Of a stretch of DNA of 51,172 nt, positions 16,252 to 23,663 are shown piece after piece; the first letter of the stretch is position 1; each line of letters begins with the position of its first letter. Made by a program: the position numbers and the translations under genes. The notes below the pieces were generated by a model, which had not been told where the DNA came from, did not search any database, and saw nothing but the letters and a program-made list of their open reading frames with translations. This DNA comes from an uncultured Mollicutes bacterium (GTDB lineage: Bacteria > Bacillota_I > Bacilli_A > RF39 > UBA660): the NCBI GenBank assembly GCA_900543055.1, contig UQQI01000004.1, positions 1-51,172 on the forward strand, written 5' to 3'.

Positions 16252-17037
16252 CTATCTTTTAATATATTTACATCTAGGATAACTTGAACATCCAATAAAT
16301 TTTCCATATCTTCCATTGCGTTCAATAAGTTTACTACCACACCTAGGGCAAATCATATTCTGAGCTAACTCATTTTCATTACTAATTTTAGTACGAATAT
16401 CTCGAACATGTCTCTTTCTAAGATTTCTATCTTCAATATTATTTAACAATACCTTATTTGATAATTTACTTATATCTTCATTAATAAGTAAATCATTAAA
16501 ACTAACAATTTTGCTTTTTAAATAATCAAGTTGAATAACAACTGTATTACAATTAACTGCTAACTTTGCTTGATTAGAAAAACATACAATTGATATAAAA
16601 TTTTTCTCATCTATTTTAAGCAAATTAGATAAAGCCTTAATATGACCATAATTCTGATGAATTGGATTTATAAAATAACTCTTATTTTTACCTAAATATT
16701 GACACCATTTATTATCAAACTCTTTTCCTTTAATTAAACCATAATAATTTTTCATTTCAATAACAAAAATACCAAATTTTGATAAAACTAAATGGTCTAT
16801 TTGATGAGTACCATTGTCGTCTTTTATCATAATGTCATTTAAAACAATATATGAATCTTTAGGTAATTTAGAAAGTTCTAATTTTCCCCAAAACTCTCCC
16901 ATAAATCCTCTAAACTTTGGATAATATAAATCTAATAATAATGCGAGTATCCCTACAACAAATGCAGATATTACCAATCCAGGACTACTTTTATATAAAT
17001 TTATAAAACTATCAATAAAACTTTTAATAATTTCCAT
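16252..17037 (-). CDS. NERD-domain protein with C-terminal topoisomerase-type zinc ribbon
   Basis: 261 residues. One membrane helix lies near 17-37. A nuclease-related (NERD) domain (about 60-150) follows, with the features IDHLVLSKFGIFVIEMKNYYG and a conserved NPIHQNYGHIKAL stretch. The C-terminus is a four-cysteine ribbon (CPRCGSKL ... GCSSYPRCKY) like those ending bacterial topoisomerase I. NERD domains are predicted to be PD-(D/E)xK-like nucleases, and the Asp-His and Glu-x-Lys residues are present. The role is unknown, with DNA or RNA handling at the membrane likely. AGGTGATT precedes the ATG. Confidence 0.85.
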   Translation of the reverse strand: MEIIKSFIDSFINLYKSSPGLVISAFVVGILALLLDLYYPKFRGFMGEFWGKLELSKLPKDSYIVLNDIMIKDDNGTHQIDHLVLSKFGIFVIEMKNYYGLIKGKEFDNKWCQYLGKNKSYFINPIHQNYGHIKALSNLLKIDEKNFISIVCFSNQAKLAVNCNTVVIQLDYLKSKIVSFNDLLINEDISKLSNKVLLNNIEDRNLRKRHVRDIRTKISNENELAQNMICPRCGSKLIERNGRYGKFIGCSSYPRCKYIKR

Positions 17038-17070
17038 ATAATCACCTATAAGCTAACTAAATTATACCAC

Positions 17071-17100
17071 ACAAAAAGGCATCTACACACTAGACACCTT
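17071..17100 (-). terminator. Terminator of mgtA
   Basis: A 10-bp stem, AAGGTGTCTA with TAGATGCCTT (two G-U pairs), a 5-base loop, and five U residues on the minus strand. Confidence 0.7.
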
Positions 17101-17125
17101 AATAATAATTTATAAACTAAAAATA

Positions 17126-19750
17126 CTACAACCATTCATTATACTTCTTAATATATGCTTTCTTTATAAACGAAACAACTATAAAATATAAAAGAATTAA
17201 TAATACTAAGTAGAAATAGAATCCTATTGGTAATACTACAAAATGAAATGATTCAATTCTATATAATACTAAAGGGCAAATAATTGTAAGTACTAAAGAA
17301 AATATTGTTAATAAATTTAACTTTTTACTAGCATTTGATTCAATAAATGGCTTCTTAGACGTACGAACATTATAAATAATCATAAGTTCAGTAGCAAGAC
17401 AAGTTACAAACCAAGCAGTTTGAAAATAAGATTGCATATTTACTGAATTATACTTAAATATAAACCAGAAAATTATAAATGAAATAACATCTATTAATGA
17501 ACTAGTTATACCCATTACTTTCATAAATCTAGATATACCTTTAGTATCCCACTTCTTAGGATTCTTTAAAAATTCTTCATCTACATTATCATATGGAATA
17601 CCTATTTGAGAGAAATCATAAATAAAATCTTGTAATAACATTTGTATTGGAAGTAATGGTAAAAATGGTAAAAATACACTTGCAATCATTATACTAAATA
17701 CATCTCCAAAATCAGCACTCAAAGCCATCTTCATATATTTAATTATATTTCCATATACTTTTCTACCCTCAATTACTCCATCATAAATAACTCTTAAACT
17801 CTGTTTTAAAATAATTATATCACTTGCTTCTTTAGCAATTGAAGTAGCACTGTTAACTGAAATCCCAACATCAGCCTTACTAAGAGAAGGTGCATCGTTT
17901 ACGCCATCACCCATATATCCAACAACATGACCAGCTTCACGATATAAGGAAACAATTCTTTCTTTTTGAAGGGGATTCATTCTAGCAAACACATCAATTT
18001 CTTCAATCTTTTTGCTTAACTCATCATCACTCATCTTATCAATATCACTACCAAGAAGAATATCATCACCATTAAGACCAACTAAATTACAAATATTCTT
18101 AGTAGCATAAGGGTTATCTCCTGTTAAAATCTTCGTTCTAACACCAATCTTAGATAAATCAGATAAAGTCTTCTTAACATCTTTCTTAGCAGGATCTAAG
18201 AATCCAACAAATCCAACAAATACCATATCTTTCTCACAAGAAGAACTAAATTTTTCTTTTCCAGGATAACTCCTCTTCTCAGCAAGAGCAATTACTTGCA
18301 TTCCTTGATTAGCAAGTTCAATTGCCTTATCTTTTATTTTTCCTTTTATTTCTTTTGTAATAGGAACACTTTTTTTCTTAATAAAAGCATTTGAACAATC
18401 ATTAATAATCTCCTCTAAAGCACCTTTAGTAATCATTCTATAAGAAGATTTATTTCTAACCACAACACTCTGTTTCTTTCTAGTATAATCAAATGGAATC
18501 TCATCCACCTTTTCATACTTCTCTATCTTGCTTAAAATATCATGATCTCTTCCATAAACAATAATTGCTTTATCAATTAAATTCTTAATACCAGTACTAT
18601 AATAACTATTTAAAAAAGCATACTCCAAAATCTCATCATTTTCCATACCTTCTGCATCAATATATTTTTGTAGCGTAATCTTATTCTCTGTAAGAGTACC
18701 AGTTTTATCAGTACAAAGTATATCAATTGCTCCTAAGTTTTGAATAGATTCAATTTTCTTTACTAAAGTTTTCTTACTCGCAAGACTTCTACTACCTTTA
18801 GTCAAATTAACATTAAGAATCATTGGCAACATACTAGGAGTAATACCAACCGCAACACTTAAAGCAAATAGTAAAGCTTCACTAATATTTTGTTTAATAA
18901 CACCATCAATTATAATAACAACTAAACATACACCTATCATATATTTAATTAGTAACTTAGAAATATTTTTAATACCTTTATCAAAATTAGTAATCTCTTC
19001 CTTTGTATTTACCTCACTTCCGACATGTCCAAGATAAGTATCAAATCCAGTAGAAATTACCACTCCACTTCCACGTCCACTAACAACAGATGTTCCCATA
19101 AGACAAATATTATCTATACTAAATATTTCTTTAGCATCACACTTGCTATTAGTAACTTTTTCAATTAAAACACTCTCTCCTGTAAAAACAGATTGATTAA
19201 GAAATAAGTCTTTAGAATCAATTACTCTTAAATCAGCTGGTATTATAGTACCTGCATTAAGTCTAATAATATCACCAACTACAACTTCATCTACCCTAAC
19301 TTCTTTTTCTTCACCATTTCTAAATACATTAACTGTTGAATATATACTACTTTTTAATTTCTTATTAAATTTATAAACTGAATAATCTTGAAAAAATCTA
19401 ATCAAAACACTAATAATTGCAATAACAACAATAATTAAAGAACCTAACTTGTCTCCTAAAAGAAAGTTAATTAAAGCTAGAACTAATAGAATTATAATAA
19501 ATTCATCTTTAAATGACATAAAAAGAAAATATAATGGACTCTTATTATCTTCTTTAACAACAACATTCTTTCCATTCTCTAAAAGCCTACTTTTAACTTC
19601 TTTTTGATTAAGACCAGTCTCACTACTATTACATATTGAAAGTACTTCACCAACATCTTTATTAGATAAATCTAAATACTTCTTTAATATTTCATTATCT
19701 CTAGTTTTTAAATCTTTTTTAGCTTTTTTTATATCAAATAATTGAATCAT
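17126..19750 (-). CDS. mgtA: Mg2+-importing P-type ATPase (MgtA/MgtB type)
   Basis: A polytopic ATP-driven cation pump, 874 residues. The actuator domain has FTGES (about 189-193), and the phosphorylation site is DKTGTLTE with Asp348. The hinge GYMGDGVNDAPSL is intact. The C-terminal membrane region carries the P3B hallmarks of Mg2+ pumps (MALSADFGDVFSIM, IQMLLQDFIYDFSQI, NPKKWD). Regulation at short range seems simple: an extended -10 lies about 24 bases before the start, and the 60-base gap to the recombinase gene leaves no room for an Mg riboswitch. A broken mgtC gene is also in the window. Confidence 0.92.
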   Translation of the reverse strand: MIQLFDIKKAKKDLKTRDNEILKKYLDLSNKDVGEVLSICNSSETGLNQKEVKSRLLENGKNVVVKEDNKSPLYFLFMSFKDEFIIILLVLALINFLLGDKLGSLIIVVIAIISVLIRFFQDYSVYKFNKKLKSSIYSTVNVFRNGEEKEVRVDEVVVGDIIRLNAGTIIPADLRVIDSKDLFLNQSVFTGESVLIEKVTNSKCDAKEIFSIDNICLMGTSVVSGRGSGVVISTGFDTYLGHVGSEVNTKEEITNFDKGIKNISKLLIKYMIGVCLVVIIIDGVIKQNISEALLFALSVAVGITPSMLPMILNVNLTKGSRSLASKKTLVKKIESIQNLGAIDILCTDKTGTLTENKITLQKYIDAEGMENDEILEYAFLNSYYSTGIKNLIDKAIIVYGRDHDILSKIEKYEKVDEIPFDYTRKKQSVVVRNKSSYRMITKGALEEIINDCSNAFIKKKSVPITKEIKGKIKDKAIELANQGMQVIALAEKRSYPGKEKFSSSCEKDMVFVGFVGFLDPAKKDVKKTLSDLSKIGVRTKILTGDNPYATKNICNLVGLNGDDILLGSDIDKMSDDELSKKIEEIDVFARMNPLQKERIVSLYREAGHVVGYMGDGVNDAPSLSKADVGISVNSATSIAKEASDIIILKQSLRVIYDGVIEGRKVYGNIIKYMKMALSADFGDVFSIMIASVFLPFLPLLPIQMLLQDFIYDFSQIGIPYDNVDEEFLKNPKKWDTKGISRFMKVMGITSSLIDVISFIIFWFIFKYNSVNMQSYFQTAWFVTCLATELMIIYNVRTSKKPFIESNASKKLNLLTIFSLVLTIICPLVLYRIESFHFVVLPIGFYFYLVLLILLYFIVVSFIKKAYIKKYNEWL

Positions 19751-19773
19751 ATTATTACCCTCTTATCATAAAA

Positions 19774-19782
19774 ATTATAGCA
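19774..19782 (-). promoter_or_regulatory. Extended -10 promoter element of mgtA
   Basis: TGCTATAAT on the minus strand, in the short gap after the recombinase gene. Confidence 0.5.
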
Positions 19783-19809
19783 CAAAAAAAGAAATGCGAA
19801 TTAATTTTA

Positions 19810-21330
19810 TTAAGTATTTACATTCCTAATATTTAAAACAATGTCAACTCTTTTATCTTCATATACATATATCTTATCAATAACTTCAAGTACTAATTCT
19901 CTAGAAATAACAAAATTGTCAAATACTTTACTAAGATAATTATCTATATCACAATAAATATCATCATTTGTATAATTACATTTAATCAATTTATTTTCAT
20001 AAAAAGTTATTCTATTTAATATTTTATCTTTTAATCTTTTATACTGTGAATCATCTATTAAATTATTAATTTTATCTAAATAAATCCTATCTAAATTATC
20101 TTTTAATATTAATATTTCTTTATCAATATTTTTTTTATTAAAAACACAATCACATTTTTTTAAAGAATTTATTTTTAAAATTACTTTTTCTTTAATTTTA
20201 TTAATATTTACACTATCATTTATAAGATTATATAAATTATCAATAATATTTTTTTCTAATTTATCATAATTATTAGAATGCACTGTACAGTTTTTATTCT
20301 TTCTATACCCACTACATATAATATAACACTTACCATCTTTTTTTCTTCTAGAATTAATAAGTATTCTACTATGACAATCTCCACAATAGAATAATCCATC
20401 CAATAAATGTTTTTCTATCTTATCATATCTATTCTTACTTTTAGGTAATAATTCTTGGACACGATAAAATGTATCTTTATCAATAATTGCATCATGTGTA
20501 TTTTCTACAATAATAAATTTATCTCTTGAATTATATATAACTTTATTAATTTTATAATTAATTTTATTTCTTTTATTTTGTACTAAATTTCCTATATAAA
20601 TTTCATTAGTTAATATATCTTTTATAGTTTTTGTATTCCATTTCTTTTTTAATTTATAATATTTATTCCAATTAAATTCATAATATTCAGATGGTGTCTT
20701 TATATCATTTTCATTTAATATTTTAGTAATACCATAAAAACTTATACCTTTAAGAAACATTTCATAAATTTCCTTTACAATAATTGCCTTTTCATTATTA
20801 ATAACTAAGTGATTCTTATTTTTTACGTCTATTTCATAACCAAATGGACATCTACCACTTACCCATTTACCTTCTTTTTTCTTAGCAAGTAAACTACTTC
20901 TAATTTTCTTTGAAATATCTCTCGCATAATAGTCATTTATTATTGCTTTAAATGGTGTCATTTCATTATTAGTGTTATCTAAATAAGTATCAATATTATC
21001 AGTAATAGCAACATATCTTACACCATTAGTTGGAAAGTACTTCTCAATTAAATTACAAGTTTCAATATAATCTCTTCCAAGTCTAGACATATCTTTTGTG
21101 ATAACCATATTAACTTTCTTTAATTCAATATCACTTATTAATCTCTTAAACTCAGGTCTATTAAAATTTGTACCAGAATAACCATCATCAATATAAAAAT
21201 CAAATACATTTAAATTATTTTCTTTTACATATTGACTAAGTAAACTCTTTTGATTTTTTACACTCTCACTAACAATATTATCCTTATCTTCTTTTGATAA
21301 TCTAATATATATTCCTACATTAAACTTCAT
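19810..21330 (-). CDS. Large serine recombinase
   Basis: A 506-residue site-specific recombinase. The N-terminal resolvase domain has catalytic Ser12 (YIRLSKED), the DDGYSGTNFNRPEF block and the DMSRLGRDYIE block. It is followed by the recombinase domain (about 165-275), a Cys4-type zinc ribbon (CGDCHSR ... CSGYRKNKNC, about 317-350) and a coiled coil (about 385-455). This layout is that of integrases and transposases of mobile elements (TndX/TnpX, phage integrases). No other mobile-element genes surround it, and codons are even richer in A/T than in neighbouring core genes, so it is probably transferred. A 33-residue gene overlaps its start. Confidence 0.9.
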   Translation of the reverse strand: MKFNVGIYIRLSKEDKDNIVSESVKNQKSLLSQYVKENNLNVFDFYIDDGYSGTNFNRPEFKRLISDIELKKVNMVITKDMSRLGRDYIETCNLIEKYFPTNGVRYVAITDNIDTYLDNTNNEMTPFKAIINDYYARDISKKIRSSLLAKKKEGKWVSGRCPFGYEIDVKNKNHLVINNEKAIIVKEIYEMFLKGISFYGITKILNENDIKTPSEYYEFNWNKYYKLKKKWNTKTIKDILTNEIYIGNLVQNKRNKINYKINKVIYNSRDKFIIVENTHDAIIDKDTFYRVQELLPKSKNRYDKIEKHLLDGLFYCGDCHSRILINSRRKKDGKCYIICSGYRKNKNCTVHSNNYDKLEKNIIDNLYNLINDSVNINKIKEKVILKINSLKKCDCVFNKKNIDKEILILKDNLDRIYLDKINNLIDDSQYKRLKDKILNRITFYENKLIKCNYTNDDIYCDIDNYLSKVFDNFVISRELVLEVIDKIYVYEDKRVDIVLNIRNVNT

Positions 21331-21421
21331 ATTTTTTCAAATATTCTCTAACAATTATTGAAGAAATAATTTCTTCTAAATCTTTTTTTTCATTAAATAT
21401 TAAATTAATATTATGTTTCAT
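21320..21421 (-). CDS. Small ORF overlapping the recombinase start (33 aa)
   Basis: AGGTGAT lies three bases before an ATG that opens 33 codons (MKHNINLIFNEKKDLEEIIS ...), ending in a TAA 11 bases inside the recombinase gene. The peptide is helical and charged, like the small companion proteins often found before transposon serine recombinases. I do not recognise a family. The overlap suggests it couples translation of the recombinase. Confidence 0.5.
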   Translation of the reverse strand: MKHNINLIFNEKKDLEEIISSIIVREYLKKYEV

Positions 21422-21452
21422 TAAATCACCTAATAAAAAATATGCATAAAAA

Positions 21453-21477
21453 GAAAAAAAAGACTACTAATAGTCTT
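21453..21477 (-). terminator. Terminator of the small Asn-rich gene
   Basis: A 7-bp stem, AAGACTA with TAGTCTT, a 4-base loop, and an eight-base U run on the minus strand. It overlaps the stop codon. Confidence 0.7.
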
Positions 21478-21688
21478 ACATATTGAAGTAAACATGTGGT
21501 ACCTCATGCACAAAAGTTCTATGAACTACCTTTTCTTGTACTCCTTCACCTATTGGTTGTTGCATAACTCCATTCATACCATTATTATTCACATTAACAT
21601 CTACATTCATATCATTATTAATATAATTATTATTACCATCTACAATATTTTCCATATTCATATTTTGTAAAAATTCATTATTATACAT
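21476..21688 (-). CDS. Small Asn-rich protein, possible coat-protein relative
   Basis: 70 residues: an Asn/Met/Val-rich low-complexity part (about 1-42), then QPIGEGVQEKVVHRTFVHEV ending PHVYFNM. The HRTFVHEVPHV tail is close in style to the start of CotD-like coat proteins and would join naturally to the CPIHTRIINHH remnant at 16095-16229. This protein may therefore be a shortened member of that family. TAGGAGG precedes the ATG, and a terminator follows at once. The function is unknown. Confidence 0.6.
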   Translation of the reverse strand: MYNNEFLQNMNMENIVDGNNNYINNDMNVDVNVNNNGMNGVMQQPIGEGVQEKVVHRTFVHEVPHVYFNM

Positions 21689-21734
21689 TTTATACCTCCT
21701 AAAATATATTATGTAAACAATGAATTTAATCCAC

Positions 21735-21758
21735 TAAAAAAGCCCATTATAGGCTTTT
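21735..21758 (-). terminator. Terminator after the ffh-linked unknown gene
   Basis: Arms AAAAGCC and GGCTTTT, a 7-base loop, and a U tract on the minus strand. It overlaps the stop region of the 175-residue gene. Confidence 0.7.
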
Positions 21759-22274
21759 ATAAGAAACAATATTATTATCACTACTATTAAACATTAAATT
21801 CAAATCATCAATACGTTGATTTAACAATATTTGACAAACACTATCAAAAGATATACCTAACTTTGAAAATAATGAAGAAATATTTCCACTTGTAAAATCT
21901 ACTTCATATTTCTTAGCCTGTTGATAGCATTTTTTTAAAGCATCAAATGAGTCAAATATTATATAAGTATACTCTGTGCAGTCTTTATTCCAAGCATACA
22001 TTTGATTAATTGATTTTATTCCACTATCTTGAACTTGCCCAATAATTATTCCAGAATCTAATATTGTTCCTTTTGAATAAACATCTAAATGATTAATTTT
22101 TTTATGAGAACTAAATTCAAGTAAACCATATTTATCAAAAGATATAGTATCTACTGAATCACCTAAATAACCATTCATATCGCAATTACCAGAATTATCA
22201 TATAAATTTATTAGTGACTCTACACCATTTTTATTATCTTTTAATTCTTTACTACTAAATTCTCTTATATTCAT
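21747..22274 (-). CDS. Unknown soluble protein downstream of ffh
   Basis: 175 residues with no signal peptide or membrane helix. I recognise no family. The middle (about 50-120) has strand-rich segments (GLLEFSSHKKINHLDVYSKG, GIIIGQVQDSGIKSINQMY), and helices follow. AAGGAG lies before the ATG and the start is eight bases past the ffh stop, so it is in the ffh transcript, which ends at a terminator here. No link to the signal recognition particle can be seen in the sequence itself. Confidence 0.65.
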   Translation of the reverse strand: MNIREFSSKELKDNKNGVESLINLYDNSGNCDMNGYLGDSVDTISFDKYGLLEFSSHKKINHLDVYSKGTILDSGIIIGQVQDSGIKSINQMYAWNKDCTEYTYIIFDSFDALKKCYQQAKKYEVDFTSGNISSLFSKLGISFDSVCQILLNQRIDDLNLMFNSSDNNIVSYKSL

Positions 22275-22282
22275 AAATCTCC

Positions 22283-23590
22283 TTAAAATGGTAATTTCAT
22301 GTTACCATTAGTTACTTGTTTCATCATCTTTTTCATCTGATCAAACTGTTGTAATAGTTTATTAACTTCTTGTACTGAAGTACCAGACCCAGCTGCAATT
22401 CTTGTTTTTCTACTTGCTTTAATAATTTCTGGATGTCTTCTTTCTTTTGGTGTCATTGATAAAACTATAGCTTCTACATGAGCCATTTGCTTTGGATCAA
22501 CTTTAACATTATTAAGTCCCATCTTCTTTGCTCCAGGAATAAGCTTAATTAAATTTTCAAGTGGTCCTAATTTTTTTATTTGTTTCATTGTTGATAAAAA
22601 ATCTTCTAAATCAAACTTTCCTTGCATCATCTTATTTGCAGTCTTTTCTGCCTCTTTTTCATCTATTGATTCAGTTGCTTTTTCGACTAAAGAAATAATA
22701 TCACCCATTCCCAAAATACGTCCAGCCATACGTTCTGGATCAAAAGAATCAAGCCCATCTAGTTTTTCACTTGTACCAATAAACTTAATAGGAACATTAG
22801 TTAAATGTCTAACTGATAAAGCAACACCACCTCTAGTATCACCATCTAACTTAGTAAGAACAACACCAGTAAGTGGAAGTTTATCATTAAATCCAGTAAT
22901 AACATTAATAGCATCTTGACCCATCATAGAATCTATTACTAATAATATTTCTTGAGGATTAACTTCATTCCTAATATTTTCAAGTTCATCCATTAACTCT
23001 TCGTCTACATGAAGTCTACCAGCAGTATCAATTAATACATAATCAAACTTATTCTCTTTAGCATATAAAATAGCATTCTTAGAAATCTCGACAGGATCAT
23101 TTTTACCCTCATCATAAACCTCTATATTAAGTTCTTTTCCCAATTGCTTTAATTGGTCAATTGCTGCTGGACGATAAACATCACATGCTACAAGTAATGG
23201 TTTCTTACTATGTTTCTTTCTTAAAAAATTAGCAAGTTTACCGCAAGTAGTTGTTTTACCAGAACCTTGTAAACCAACAAGCATAAGAATTGCTGGATTT
23301 CCATCAGTATTTAGTGGTTTACTTTCTCCACCAAGAAGCTCTGTTAACTCATCTTTTACAATTTTTACAAATAAATCCCCTGGATTAATACTAGAAGCTA
23401 CTTCTTCACCTAAAGCTTTTTCTTTAACTATATTAGTAAATTCTTTAACTACTTTATAGTTAACATCTGCTTCTAATAATGCAAGTCTAATTTCACGCAT
23501 CATATCAGAAATATTATCTTCTGTAATCTTTCCATATCCTTTTATTTTATGAAGTGCATTTTGTAATCTATCACCTAATGTCTCAAACAT
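22283..23590 (-). CDS. ffh: Signal recognition particle GTPase Ffh
   Basis: Binds SRP RNA and signal sequences and delivers nascent membrane proteins to FtsY. From the ATG at 23590 it is 435 residues: an N domain (MFETLGDRLQNALHKIKGYG), a G domain with P-loop GLQGSGKTTTCGKLA, DTAGR and TKLDGD, then the Met-rich M domain with SGTSVQEVNKLLQQF and MKKMMKQ. The ATG at 23590 has GGGTGAT in front and an extended -10 upstream. A longer in-frame start would run through that promoter. The SRP RNA gene is not in the window. Confidence 0.95.
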   Translation of the reverse strand: MFETLGDRLQNALHKIKGYGKITEDNISDMMREIRLALLEADVNYKVVKEFTNIVKEKALGEEVASSINPGDLFVKIVKDELTELLGGESKPLNTDGNPAILMLVGLQGSGKTTTCGKLANFLRKKHSKKPLLVACDVYRPAAIDQLKQLGKELNIEVYDEGKNDPVEISKNAILYAKENKFDYVLIDTAGRLHVDEELMDELENIRNEVNPQEILLVIDSMMGQDAINVITGFNDKLPLTGVVLTKLDGDTRGGVALSVRHLTNVPIKFIGTSEKLDGLDSFDPERMAGRILGMGDIISLVEKATESIDEKEAEKTANKMMQGKFDLEDFLSTMKQIKKLGPLENLIKLIPGAKKMGLNNVKVDPKQMAHVEAIVLSMTPKERRHPEIIKASRKTRIAAGSGTSVQEVNKLLQQFDQMKKMMKQVTNGNMKLPF

Positions 23591-23606
23591 ATTATCACCC
23601 AAACTT

Positions 23607-23615
23607 ATTATAGCA
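23607..23615 (-). promoter_or_regulatory. Extended -10 promoter element of ffh
   Basis: TGCTATAAT on the minus strand about 17 bases before the ffh start. With the terminator just upstream it shows that ffh is separately transcribed. Confidence 0.55.
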
Positions 23616-23633
23616 AAGAAACATAAATAGCAC

Positions 23634-23663
23634 AAAGAAAAAATAGTGTTCACACACTATTTT
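23634..23663 (-). terminator. Terminator between the HerA-like gene and ffh
   Basis: A perfect 10-bp stem, AAAATAGTGT with ACACTATTTT, a 4-base loop, and a U tract on the minus strand. Confidence 0.8.

Noticed and set aside
19751..19809. Mg2+ riboswitch (M-box) before mgtA
   Set aside because: The gap is only about 60 bases and already holds the -10 and ribosome site; no room for the fold.
19810..21421. Prophage or conjugative element
   Set aside because: Only the recombinase and one small gene are present; flanking genes are ordinary chromosomal genes.
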